Below are positions 16,800 through 25,432 of a stretch of 64,000 nucleotides of DNA, piece after piece. The notes beneath the pieces were generated by a model. It did no database searches. It was not told the DNA's origin and saw nothing but the letters and a program-made list of their open reading frames with translations. Positions within the stretch are counted from its first letter, which is position 1, and every line of letters begins with the position of its first letter. The position numbers and the translations under genes are program-made. Source of the stretch: Thalassovita taeanensis (GTDB lineage: Bacteria > Pseudomonadota > Alphaproteobacteria > Rhodobacterales > Rhodobacteraceae); contig NZ_FOEP01000003.1 of the NCBI RefSeq assembly GCF_900110775.1, positions 1-64,000 of the forward strand, in the 5' to 3' direction.

Positions 16800-18266
16800 T
16801 TATGTGGTTGGGGTCGCGTTCAGAACCCGGTCGCGCACGGCGCGCCGCAGGATTTTCCCGGCGGCACTTTTGGGAAGTTCCGGCCAGATCTCGATCGATT
16901 TTGGCCGCTTAAAATCGGCGAGGTTTTCGCGCGCGAAGGTCATGATCTGTTCGGCGTCGAGTGTTGGCTGGCCGGATACGACCGCGTGCAACCGGTGGCC
17001 CCAGCGTTCATCCGGCAGGCCGATCAGGGCAGCCTCGACGATACCATCGTAGCCCATCAACACATCTTCGATCTCACGCGGGTAGATGTTGAAGCCGCCC
17101 GACACCAGCAGATCATTCTTGCGCTCGATGATGTAGAAAAATCCGTCGTCGTCCATTTTGCCAAGATCGCCCGTGTGCAGCCAGCCGTTGCGGAAGGCTT
17201 CGGCGGTGGCGTCGGGGTTTTCCCAGTAGCGATCCATCACTTGCGGACCACGGCAGACGATTTCGCCAATTTCACCGGGGGGCAGGGGGCTGTCGTTTTC
17301 GTCGAAGACCATCACGTCGACCACCGCATAGGGGCGCCCGCACGATCCGATCCGGTCGTGATCTTCGGGTTGCAGGCAAGTGATGACCATCGGGCTTTCG
17401 GCCTGACCATAGGTTTGCGCGAAGACCCGGCCGAAGTGCGCCTCGGCTCGGGCCAGAACCGACGGCGAGATCGTGGAGGCGGCATAAGTGATGCGGGTGA
17501 ACTTGGTCTTGAACGACGCCAGATCGGGATGTTCCAGAATCATCGCGATCATTGTGGGGACAAGAAAAGTGAGGGTGGCGCCGGTCTCTTCGGCCAGTTG
17601 CAGAAATTCAGTGGTGTCGAATTTGGGCATCACAACCGAGTGCCCGCCGCGCAGGAATGTTGGCAGAAACAGCGCGCCAGAGGCATGGGCAATCGGCGCG
17701 CCGTGCAAGAAAATATCGCCTTGGCGGACGTCGGGCAACAGCTCGGACATGATGCAATTGGTTTCAACCAGCTCGCCGCGCGTGGACAGGGTGACGGCCT
17801 TGGGTTTGCCGGTCGTGCCGCCGGTAAAGGCAAGGCGGAACACATCATCCAGCGCGCGATCAACATCGCAGGGGGTGGTGCGGCCATTTTCGATCATATC
17901 GGTAAGCTGTTGTCTGTTAACCGAAAATTCAGCCTTTAGCCCGTTGATCCCATTGTGGATGACGGCGCGCGCCCCGGCGCGGTCAAGCTTGAAATTGAGG
18001 TCGTGAACTGTTTCACGGGTGTTGATCGAGACCCGCACAAGGCCGGATTTGGCAAGCGCAAAGTAAGCGATCAGGCACTGGATGGTGTTGGGCATCGCCA
18101 CGCCAACCCGGTCGCCGGGGCGCAGCCCGAGGTCAAGCAGCGCGTTGCCAAGACGATCGGTCGCTTGATCAAATTCGCGGAAGCTTATTGTCCGGTTTCC
18201 TTCGGTCAGGCATGGCGCGTCGCCGTATTGGCGCGCGCTTCGCCGTATGAGCGATCCGATTTGCAT
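16800..18266 (-). CDS. AMP-forming acyl-CoA synthetase
   Basis: A 488-residue ANL-superfamily acid-CoA ligase. Motifs: LAFTGGTTGKPKAV (phosphate loop), QTYGQAESP, the hinge ERKNDLLVSGGFNIYPREIE and the C-terminal catalytic Lys in KSAAGKILRRAV. The start at 18266 (MQIGSLIRRSARQYG) is chosen because GGGAGGAG lies about seven bases before it; longer in-frame starts have none. It is divergent from the TRAP binding-protein gene at 18582. The pairing with an uptake system suggests it activates the imported acid, though that is inference. Confidence 0.9.
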   Translation of the reverse strand: MQIGSLIRRSARQYGDAPCLTEGNRTISFREFDQATDRLGNALLDLGLRPGDRVGVAMPNTIQCLIAYFALAKSGLVRVSINTRETVHDLNFKLDRAGARAVIHNGINGLKAEFSVNRQQLTDMIENGRTTPCDVDRALDDVFRLAFTGGTTGKPKAVTLSTRGELVETNCIMSELLPDVRQGDIFLHGAPIAHASGALFLPTFLRGGHSVVMPKFDTTEFLQLAEETGATLTFLVPTMIAMILEHPDLASFKTKFTRITYAASTISPSVLARAEAHFGRVFAQTYGQAESPMVITCLQPEDHDRIGSCGRPYAVVDVMVFDENDSPLPPGEIGEIVCRGPQVMDRYWENPDATAEAFRNGWLHTGDLGKMDDDGFFYIIERKNDLLVSGGFNIYPREIEDVLMGYDGIVEAALIGLPDERWGHRLHAVVSGQPTLDAEQIMTFARENLADFKRPKSIEIWPELPKSAAGKILRRAVRDRVLNATPTT

Positions 18267-18346
18267 TTTTGGGCTCCTCCCAGCGAACCAATTTTCTCGA
18301 CTCCAGCGCAAAACTTGGCCGAGGCCTGATGAGCGGGTAATAAAGT

Positions 18347-18363
18347 CTTGCATATGATAAGCA
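18347..18363 (-). promoter_or_regulatory. Second copy of the CTTGCATATGAT-AGCA element
   Basis: CTTGCATATGATAAGCA matches the centre of the inverted repeat at 16700-16716 in 16 of 17 bases, with further matches beyond. It lies 81-97 bases upstream of the acyl-CoA synthetase start and in the divergent region shared with the TRAP operon beginning at 18582. Confidence 0.5.
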
Positions 18364-18581
18364 GGCAAACAATAGTGGAATGCGTTGCGGTCACGTGGGA
18401 GGCACAGACCCCTTTTTGGATTTTACGGCGCGCCCGGGGCCCTTGGTTTCCGTTCGGTGCCTGCGAGGAGTTGAGAAAAGGGTGTGAGATTTTCACGCTG
18501 CGGGCATCATTCGGGCAAAAGAATCCGAGGGGCTGGCTGCGAAGAGAAAACGACATATGCAATTTAGTGGAGGAGAACTGA

Positions 18582-19628
18582 ATGTATCAAAAATTAAACG
18601 GAATTCTGGTGGCTGCGGCGGTGTCTGCGGCGGCTTTTGTGACGCCTGCGATAGCCCAAACAGCGATGCTTTATGCTGATCATGGCCCCAACCGCGGGAC
18701 GCGTGCCGCAAGCACGCAATGGTTTCTGAGCGAAGTGGAAGCACGCACCGAAGGCCGAATCGTGGTCGACCAGCAGTGGGCTGGTGCTTTGCTGGGCGCC
18801 AAGGCGATGCTGGAAGGCATCGGATCTGATGTTGCGTCGCTTGGGACGTTGATGGGGTCGCTTTATCCCGGAGAATTCACCGGTTGGCGTGTAGGCGACT
18901 TGCCGATTGTCAATCCGAATGAGATCGCGGGCGCGATGGCCATGCATGAAATGATGGTGAACAACGAAAGCCTGATCGCGGAGTTCGACCGTCAGAACCT
19001 GAAGTATCTGGGCAGCTATAGCGTTGGACCAGCGCAGATGATCTGCAACAGTGGCCCGATCACAACGCTGGAAGATTTCGATGGCCTGAAAGTGCGCTAT
19101 GCGGGCGAGTACGGGAATATCCTTTCTCAGTTCGGTGCGATCCCGGTTTCGCTGTCGGTCTCCAAGGCCTATCAGGCACTGGATACCGGTCTTATCGACT
19201 GTTCGCAGGCGTATGGGTATCTGATCCTGGCCTATAAGCTGTACGAAGTGACCAACCAGTATGTGATCTTTGACGAGGGCACATTGCAGACGAACGCGAT
19301 GGTGATGAACAAGGACGCGTTCGAGGCACTTGATGCGGCCGATCAGAAGATCCTGATCGATGTCGGCACCGAGATGACCAAAAACAACGCTATGGACACG
19401 CGCAAGGCGAACAAAGCCGCGATCACAAAGCTGCAGGAAGGTGTCGACGGCCATTCTGTCAATGTCAGCTATCTGAGCGACGAGGCCAAGGTGAAGCTGC
19501 ATGCGGCGAGCAAAGCCTCGGTCGATGCCTGGATCGAAGAGGCGAACGCCAACGGGTATGACGGTCAGGCGCTTCTGGACGAGTTCCAAATGCGTCTGGC
19601 GAAGAACCTTGAGATCTATAAGGACTGA
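18582..19628 (+). CDS. TRAP transporter substrate-binding protein (DctP type), system 1
   Basis: A 348-residue periplasmic binding protein. Residues 1-25 are a signal peptide ending AIA, with QTAMLYADHGPNRG at the mature N-terminus. The carboxylate-anchoring Arg expected in DctP proteins fits Arg in FDGLKVRYAGEYGN, followed by AIPVSLSVSKAYQALDTG, the usual DctP landmark. GGAGGAG precedes the ATG. The order binding protein, small permease, large permease is complete. The ligand is not predictable, but the acyl-CoA synthetase immediately divergent suggests an organic acid. Confidence 0.92.
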   Translation: MYQKLNGILVAAAVSAAAFVTPAIAQTAMLYADHGPNRGTRAASTQWFLSEVEARTEGRIVVDQQWAGALLGAKAMLEGIGSDVASLGTLMGSLYPGEFTGWRVGDLPIVNPNEIAGAMAMHEMMVNNESLIAEFDRQNLKYLGSYSVGPAQMICNSGPITTLEDFDGLKVRYAGEYGNILSQFGAIPVSLSVSKAYQALDTGLIDCSQAYGYLILAYKLYEVTNQYVIFDEGTLQTNAMVMNKDAFEALDAADQKILIDVGTEMTKNNAMDTRKANKAAITKLQEGVDGHSVNVSYLSDEAKVKLHAASKASVDAWIEEANANGYDGQALLDEFQMRLAKNLEIYKD

Positions 19629-19643
19629 TCCCGAGTGAACGCG

Positions 19644-19672
19644 TGGGCAATGCGGGGAGTTTGCATTGCCCA
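19644..19672 (+). promoter_or_regulatory. Intergenic hairpin between TRAP P and Q genes
   Basis: TGGGCAATGC (19644-19653) and GCATTGCCCA (19663-19672) form a perfect 10-bp stem with a nine-base loop, 16 bases after the dctP-type stop. No T run follows. Such hairpins often protect the binding-protein mRNA 3' end and lower expression of the permeases. Confidence 0.6.
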
Positions 19673-19737
19673 CTTTACCCAATTCTTCTTCTGTCGATCC
19701 TGAAACTCAGGCGGCAGTTCATCTGCGAGTGGGGCCA

Positions 19738-20277
19738 ATGTTTGTAAATCTTTTGAATGCCGCTGATCGTGCGTTGGCGCGACTGGAGCGGTTCATGTTA
19801 GGAATTGCCGTCGGCGCGATTCTGTTGACTGCGATCATCGTTTTGATCGGTATCGGGTCGCGTGAAATTCTGCCGTTTCGTATTCCGGATGACACCGAGA
19901 TTATCGCACAGCTGATGGTGGTCAGCATTGCCTTTGGGCTTGGATATGTGACGAACAACAATGCGCATATCGCGATTGATCTGTTCTATGTGCATTTTGG
20001 CCGCAGGTTTCAGAGATTCTGTGACAGTATCGCGGTGGTGGCCGGTCTGATTGCCTTTGTTCCGATCACCTATTGGGCCATTCACGACGTCGAAAAGCTG
20101 TTCCGGACCGGACGGTATTACGCGGGTGAATTGCAGTTTCCCGAATGGCCGACGCGCGCAATTTTCCTGTTTGGGTTTGCGGTTCTGTCGTTGCGTCTGA
20201 TCATGATCTTCATGAGGCGCGTAACCGGGGCAGATCTGGAACGATCCACCGACATTAACGCCGATATCGCGGCCTGA
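19738..20277 (+). CDS. TRAP transporter small permease (DctQ type), system 1
   Basis: A 179-residue four-helix inner-membrane subunit that pairs with the large permease. Hydrophobic segments start at about residues 20, 55, 95 and 135 (for example AVGAILLTAIIVLIGIGSRE). An in-frame TTG at 19666 would add 24 residues, but it lies in the right arm of the preceding hairpin, so the ATG at 19738, behind GAGTGGGG, is preferred. The conserved small-permease landmarks DTEIIAQLMVVSIAFGLG and NNAHIAIDLF are present. The large permease gene follows after 33 bases. Confidence 0.88.
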   Translation: MFVNLLNAADRALARLERFMLGIAVGAILLTAIIVLIGIGSREILPFRIPDDTEIIAQLMVVSIAFGLGYVTNNNAHIAIDLFYVHFGRRFQRFCDSIAVVAGLIAFVPITYWAIHDVEKLFRTGRYYAGELQFPEWPTRAIFLFGFAVLSLRLIMIFMRRVTGADLERSTDINADIAA

Positions 20278-20310
20278 CCCTCCCTTCCTCATAGAGCAAA
20301 GAGCACCCTC

Positions 20311-21642
20311 ATGGACCCAACTCTCGTCGGCATCATCGGATTGGCCGTTGCCCTGCTTCTTATCGCGCTACGCACCCCGATTGCCTTTGCATTGGGCGCG
20401 GTGGCGATCACCTGTATTTTCATCTTTTTCGCCTTTCCCGCGTCCGGCGGGATGCACCTTCAGCGTGCGATCAAACCGACGCTGACGCTGTCGACCGGCA
20501 CCATGTTCGAGCTGTTTCATTCCTATAGCCTGAGCGCGATCCCGATGTTCGTGGCGCTTGGCCACATCAGTTACAAGGCCGGGATCACCAGTGACATCTA
20601 TTTCGCGGCGCGGGCCTGGTTGAACCGGGTGCCGGGCGGGTTGGCGATGGCGTCGGTCATCGGCTGCGGGGGGTTCGCGGCCATTTCGGGGTCCAGCCTT
20701 GCCTGCGCGGCGACGATGGGCCGGGTTGCGGTGCCAGAGATGCAAAAGCATGGCTATAGCGACGCGCTGGCCACTGGGTCGGTCGCGGCTGGCGGAACGC
20801 TTGGGTCACTGATCCCACCCAGCATTCTGTTCATCCTTTACGGCGTGTTTGCCGAGGAATCGATCAGCTCCTTGTTCATCGCGGGGGTCATTCCCGGCCT
20901 GTTGTCGATGGCGGGATACTGGTTGGTAATCGCGATCTGGGCGTCGGTGCGCCCGCAAGACGCGGCCAGCGGCAGCCAGACCTTTCGCATGAGCGAGCGG
21001 ATGATGGCGCTGGTCAATTCCTGGCCTGCGCTGCTGATCTTTTTGATCATCATCGGCGGAATCTATGGCGGTATCTTTACGGCGACCGAGGCGGCCGGGG
21101 TCAGTTTTGTCGTCGTGACGGTCATCTCGTTTGTGACGAAGCGGATTACGCTGAAGGAGTATTTCGAAGCGATCAAGGAGACCGCATATCAGACGGCGGC
21201 GATCTTTCTGATTGCCGGGGCGGCCAAGATATTTGTGACCTTCGTGTCGCTGACCGGCGTCACCAATGCCATGCTTGTTCTGGTGCAAAGCTATGACCCA
21301 AGCGCGGCCGTTTTGTTGATCGGCATTGCGGTGATCTATCTCATCATGGGGATGTTTCTTGACCCGTTGGGAATCTTGTTGCTGACCCTGCCGTTCGTGC
21401 TGCCGCTGATGGAGCAGAATGGCTATAACCTGATCTGGTTTGGCGTGATCGTGGTGAAGCTGCTTGAGATCGGCCTGATCACCCCGCCTGTTGGTCTGAA
21501 CGTGTTCGTGATCAACAGCGTGACCGAGCCGAAAGTGCCGGTGGGTCGAATCTTTGCCGGTGTGACGCCGTTCTTTGCGATGGATCTGGTGGTGCTGGGG
21601 CTGTTGCTGGCTTTCCCGGCTCTGTCGCTTTGGTTGACGTAA
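20311..21642 (+). CDS. TRAP transporter large permease (DctM type), system 1
   Basis: A 443-residue polytopic permease, expected to have about 12 membrane segments and to drive sodium-dependent uptake. Landmarks: IALRTPIAFALGAVA at the start, VPGGLAMASVIGCGGFAAISGSS, SLIPPSILFILYG, FTATEAAGVSF, and LITPPVGLNVFVIN near the C-terminus, all characteristic of the DctM family. A hairpin without a T run lies 20 bases downstream of the stop. The gene completes TRAP system 1. Confidence 0.93.
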   Translation: MDPTLVGIIGLAVALLLIALRTPIAFALGAVAITCIFIFFAFPASGGMHLQRAIKPTLTLSTGTMFELFHSYSLSAIPMFVALGHISYKAGITSDIYFAARAWLNRVPGGLAMASVIGCGGFAAISGSSLACAATMGRVAVPEMQKHGYSDALATGSVAAGGTLGSLIPPSILFILYGVFAEESISSLFIAGVIPGLLSMAGYWLVIAIWASVRPQDAASGSQTFRMSERMMALVNSWPALLIFLIIIGGIYGGIFTATEAAGVSFVVVTVISFVTKRITLKEYFEAIKETAYQTAAIFLIAGAAKIFVTFVSLTGVTNAMLVLVQSYDPSAAVLLIGIAVIYLIMGMFLDPLGILLLTLPFVLPLMEQNGYNLIWFGVIVVKLLEIGLITPPVGLNVFVINSVTEPKVPVGRIFAGVTPFFAMDLVVLGLLLAFPALSLWLT

Positions 21643-21983
21643 CGTTCACCGCATAATGCACCCGTCTGGCGGCAATGTGCACCGCCAGACGGCTTGAAAT
21701 ATGGCCGATTGTACCGTTTACACTCGCCCGATCTGCGGTTCGGGGTGAGGGCCAAAAGCCTTGTGGATATGATCCTTTGTAGGCTTTTTCGCACTTTTCC
21801 ACGCGCTGAATATGTTTGTCCGCTCTGCCGCTTGGTCAGGCCGTGCCCGATTTGTGTGGTATGATCTGGCCAATATCCCGGGATCTTTACATTAATCGTG
21901 TGTATAGTATGTTAGATATGCAATCCTTACGGGTAACATGTCGTGATCGCCTTTGGGAAATCCGCACGAGAACGGAGCTAAAA
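21643..21983 (+). other. Intergenic region with hairpin and putative marR promoter
   Basis: A 341-base region without a supported gene. CCGTCTGGCGG (21662-21672) and CCGCCAGACGG (21682-21692) form a perfect 11-bp stem with a nine-base loop, probably the end of the TRAP transcript although no T run follows. From about 21880 the sequence becomes AT-rich (TTTACA at 21888 region, then TATAGT) and should hold the marR promoter. TTGCATAT on the minus strand (21916-21923) resembles the island's shared element. Confidence 0.5.
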
Positions 21984-22505
21984 ATGCCAAGCAAAAACAA
22001 AAACACAGCATCAGATCGACCCCGGGCCACCGGTGAAAGCGGACCAAAGGAATTCAGGATCGGCTTCCTTGTTCATGACGTTTCGCGGATGCGCCGGACG
22101 CTGTTCGACACTGCCATGAAGCCGCTGGGCATTACCCGGTCGCAATGGTGGGCGCTGGCGCAATTGTCGCGCAGCACCGCGCTGAATGAAAACAAAGACA
22201 TCCTGCAAAGCGATCTGGCCCGGATCATGGAAGTCGGGAAAGTGACCGTTGGCGGGCTGATCGACCGGCTTGAATCGAGCGGCTTTGTTGTGCGGGTTCC
22301 GGATGCACATGACCGGCGCGCCAAGCGGGTGAGCATCACGAAGCAGGGCCATGAAGTGTTGGATCGCATGGTCGGCGTCGGACATGAGCTGAACATCCAG
22401 ACGTTGAACGGGATTTCGCCAGAAGAACTGCGGGCGGCTGAAGGTGTCTTGGCGAAAATGAAGGTCAATATCCGCGCTATCTTGGGGCCAGACATGAACG
22501 GCTGA
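21984..22505 (+). CDS. MarR-family transcriptional regulator
   Basis: A 173-residue winged-helix repressor. Helix LGITRSQWWALAQLSR, recognition region SDLARIMEVGKVTVGGLIDRLE and the wing DAHDRRAKRVSITKQG are typical MarR features. The start at 21984 (MPSKNKNTAS) is chosen because CGGAGC lies seven bases upstream; longer in-frame starts lack a site. It is the only regulator between 10.7 and 43.4 kb, so it is the natural candidate for controlling the catabolic genes, probably with an acyl-CoA or aromatic/organic-acid effector. The palindromic promoter elements around it support that, without proving it. Confidence 0.9.
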   Translation: MPSKNKNTASDRPRATGESGPKEFRIGFLVHDVSRMRRTLFDTAMKPLGITRSQWWALAQLSRSTALNENKDILQSDLARIMEVGKVTVGGLIDRLESSGFVVRVPDAHDRRAKRVSITKQGHEVLDRMVGVGHELNIQTLNGISPEELRAAEGVLAKMKVNIRAILGPDMNG

Positions 22506-22668
22506 CACCTGATCAGGCGTTGTTTTTATGGTGGTGCGGCTTGCAACAGCCGCGCGCCAGTCTGTAAAAGGCGCTGAATTTTAGTGCGCTTGCATAAAGA
22601 GTGATAGCGAACCATACTTGCCTCGGACGTGATCAGCCATGCGGGCCGGTCAGATGAGGAGAGTGGGC

Positions 22669-24084
22669 GTGCAAGTACGGAACATTAGGCCGGAGCTGGA
22701 TATTTTCGGCGCGGCATTGCTGGCAGGGTTTTGCTTTCTAACCGTTTTGCACGAATTCCTGACGGCGAACTGGCCGGTCTTCTTCGCCTTCGTCTTTCTG
22801 ATCCTTTATCTGGCGCTTGATCTTCGGTCAATAAAGGCCAGCGTCTGGATGATGATGTTTGCCATGCTTGCGACAGTCATTGCCAGTCTTGTCGTTTTTG
22901 GTCCGCGTCTGGATATCTTCTTGCCTGCCTTCGAGCGCGGGGCGTTTATCGCGTTTTTCGTGATCAGCCTGACGACATTGCGTATTCCGTGCCAGCGGTC
23001 GGCGATCATCCTTAACCTTGGGAATTCGATCGTGCAGCAACCCGAAGGGCGGCGCTATTTGTCGATGGCATTCGGGGCGCAGCTGTTTGGGGTTTTGCTG
23101 AATATCGGCGCGATCGGCCTGTTGGGAACGGCGGCGCGGCGGTCAGTCAACCCGGGGCCGGACGGGGTTGAAAGCGACGTTGATCAAGCCCGGTTGAAAC
23201 AAATGACCCTTTCGATTTTGCGCGGCTTTGCCCCGCTTGCGATTTGGTCGCCAACCTCGGTCACACTGATCGTGATCATCGAAACCTTTCCGGATCTGAC
23301 GTGGTATACATTCTTGCCCTATGCGCTTGGCGCGACGGCGGCGTTTGTCGGTCTTGGCTGGATCTTTGACCGCGCGGCGCGCACGGGTGAAGCTGTTGCC
23401 CGCAAGGCCGTGCCATCGCCGGGTCTGGGAGCGGTGTTCTTGCGGGCGATGCCGATCATTTTCGGGATCGCGCTGTTTGCGTGGGTTCTGACCAAGGTGC
23501 TTGGGGTTTCGAACATTCTGGCGCTGACAATATCGGTGCCGTTAAGTTCGGCCATCTGGCTGTTGATGCAAATCCTGTCTGATGGCGAGCCGCGCCCGAT
23601 TGCGGCGCTCGGCGGGGTCGTGCAACGAGAATTCACGCGAACAAGCCAACAGATGCGTCCCGAGGTCGGGATCTTTCTGGCGGCAGGGGTCATGAGCGTG
23701 CTGATCGGGCCGTTGTTCGATATCGACGGCATGATTTCGCAGCTTTTGGGCATGGGGGTGCCGTCCAATGTGCTTTTGTTGGGCGTCAGTCTGTTGGTTT
23801 TCTCATTGGCTGCCGTCGGCGTCAGCCCGTTTCTGACGGCGATGCTGATGGCTTCTACGTTGTCTCATGTCGAAGGGTTCGGGGTGCCGACCTATGTGAC
23901 CGCGCTGGCGTTGATGATGGCGTGGGCCGGCAGCTTGAGCATTTCGTCATTCATGGCGGTGACGCGGTTGCTGGCGGCCTGTGTTGACCGGCCAGTGAAC
24001 CTTATCTGTCTGGGCTGGAACCTGAAATTTGCGCTGACATGGATGGGGCTTGTCGCGGTCTGGATCCTGATCGCAGCCGCCTAG
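22669..24084 (+). CDS. Polytopic membrane protein of unknown function, possible transporter
   Basis: A 471-residue hydrophobic protein with about 11-13 predicted membrane helices and no motif that I recognise with certainty. Its general layout (paired hydrophobic halves, LSSAIWLLMQIL, SPFLTAMLMASTL, conserved-looking LNLGNSIVQQPEGRRYLSMAFGA split across a loop) recalls the ion-transporter superfamily that includes TRAP large permeases, but this is a loose resemblance. The GTG at 22669 is preferred since GGAG ends seven bases before it. It follows marR by 163 bases and shares its stop tetranucleotide CTAG with the convergent CoA-transferase gene. A role in transport of the island's substrate or product is plausible. 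Confidence 0.6.
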   Translation: MQVRNIRPELDIFGAALLAGFCFLTVLHEFLTANWPVFFAFVFLILYLALDLRSIKASVWMMMFAMLATVIASLVVFGPRLDIFLPAFERGAFIAFFVISLTTLRIPCQRSAIILNLGNSIVQQPEGRRYLSMAFGAQLFGVLLNIGAIGLLGTAARRSVNPGPDGVESDVDQARLKQMTLSILRGFAPLAIWSPTSVTLIVIIETFPDLTWYTFLPYALGATAAFVGLGWIFDRAARTGEAVARKAVPSPGLGAVFLRAMPIIFGIALFAWVLTKVLGVSNILALTISVPLSSAIWLLMQILSDGEPRPIAALGGVVQREFTRTSQQMRPEVGIFLAAGVMSVLIGPLFDIDGMISQLLGMGVPSNVLLLGVSLLVFSLAAVGVSPFLTAMLMASTLSHVEGFGVPTYVTALALMMAWAGSLSISSFMAVTRLLAACVDRPVNLICLGWNLKFALTWMGLVAVWILIAAA

Positions 24085-25283
24085 GGGCGGATTTTGACGA
24101 TCCCGGAGGCCTGAAGCGACGCAATCTCGGTCTCGGTCAGCCCGGCCTCTTGCAGGATTTCAGCGGTGTGTTCGCCCAATTGCGGCGGGTGCCGGACGAC
24201 GCTGCGTGGGTTGCCGCCGAACTGTACGGGTTGCGCGACGGCATTCAGCGGCCCGGCGGCGGGGTGGTCATAGGGCATGACCATGCCCGTGGCGGCGGTA
24301 TGAGGGTGATCAAGCATTTGCGCCAAAGTGTTTAGGGGCGCGCAGGGCACCTTGACCTTGGCCAGTTCGGTGTCCCAATAGGAAACCGGTTGTTTGGCGA
24401 TGGCGTCTTGCACCAGGCGCAGCGTTTCGGCGCGGTTGGCGACGCGGTTGGGGTTGGTGGCGAAACGCGGATCGTCGCGGATGCCGTCGAGGTCGGCAAT
24501 CGCGCAGAATTTGCGCCATAGGTTGTCGTTGGCCACGCCGATCATCACGATGCCATCTGAGGCCTCGAAGGTCTGATACGGACAGAGCGATTCATGGCTG
24601 GAGCCGCATTTGTCCGGCTGTACGCCGCGCTGCCAGAAGCTTTGCAGATTATAGGCCAGCAAGCCCATCGCCGTTTCAAACAGCGACACCTCGACGATTT
24701 GGCCACCCTGACCGGATTTACGGGCATAAAGCGCGGCCAGAATGCCGGTCAGCGCGTGGATGCCGGTGGTCTGGTCAATCGGAGAAATCGGGCTGCGGAT
24801 CGGCGATCCGCCCTCTTCGCCGGTCAGGGACATGACGCCGCTGAATGCTTGCAGGATCACGTCATAGCCGGGCGCGTTCTTCATCGGGCCACGCCGTCCG
24901 AACCCCGAGATCGAGCAATAGATGACGTCGGGGTGAATGGCGCGCAAGCTGTTGTAATCAATGCCAAGCCGTTCGGACACGCCGGTGCCGAAGCTTTCGA
25001 TGACCACATCACAGGTGGGCAGAATGCGGCGGATCAGGGCTTGGCCTTCGATAGACTTCATATCAACGGACAGGCTGCGCTTGCCGCGGTTCGCGCTTAG
25101 GAAAACGGTGCCCATGTCGGCCTCGAACGGTGGCCAAGCGCGGGTTTCATCGCCAAGTCCGAGCGGTTCAACCTTGATGATATCGGCGCCCATGTCGGCC
25201 ATGTACTGCGTACACAGCGGACCGGCGAGGACCTTGGAGAAATCGAGAACCCGAACGCCATCGAGCGGCTTTGGCATGGTCAT
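24081..25283 (-). CDS. Family III (CaiB/BaiF) CoA-transferase
   Basis: A 400-residue class III CoA-transferase that moves CoA between acyl-CoA and a free acid. Landmarks: LDGVRVLDFSKVLAGPLCTQ at the N-terminus (nucleotide-binding), KVEPLGLGDETR, SLSVDMKS, and the catalytic Asp in NAPGYDVILQAFSG. The start at 25283 follows CAGGAA by seven bases; an ORF extension upstream has no start signal. It is divergent from the acyl-CoA synthetase at 25433, a second route to CoA activation side by side. A TGCATA element lies in the shared promoter region. Confidence 0.9.
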   Translation of the reverse strand: MTMPKPLDGVRVLDFSKVLAGPLCTQYMADMGADIIKVEPLGLGDETRAWPPFEADMGTVFLSANRGKRSLSVDMKSIEGQALIRRILPTCDVVIESFGTGVSERLGIDYNSLRAIHPDVIYCSISGFGRRGPMKNAPGYDVILQAFSGVMSLTGEEGGSPIRSPISPIDQTTGIHALTGILAALYARKSGQGGQIVEVSLFETAMGLLAYNLQSFWQRGVQPDKCGSSHESLCPYQTFEASDGIVMIGVANDNLWRKFCAIADLDGIRDDPRFATNPNRVANRAETLRLVQDAIAKQPVSYWDTELAKVKVPCAPLNTLAQMLDHPHTAATGMVMPYDHPAAGPLNAVAQPVQFGGNPRSVVRHPPQLGEHTAEILQEAGLTETEIASLQASGIVKIRP

Positions 25284-25353
25284 GTGCAGTTCCTGAGCAA
25301 GGCCGTAGGCACGCGCATATTGTCGGTGCAGACGGGAAGTCAAAATGATATAC

Positions 25354-25368
25354 GTGCATACTATAGGC
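25354..25368. promoter_or_regulatory. Weak TGCATA-type element in divergent promoter
   Basis: GTGCATACTATAGGC agrees with TTGCATATGATAAGC of the 18.35-kb element in 11 of 15 positions and lies in the 149-base divergent region between a CoA-transferase and an acyl-CoA synthetase gene. Confidence 0.3.
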
Positions 25369-25432
25369 TTATGTTCCGAATTTGAAACAGGCAATTCTAT
25401 GTCGCGTGCGGAAGGTGCCGGGAGGGAAAACA

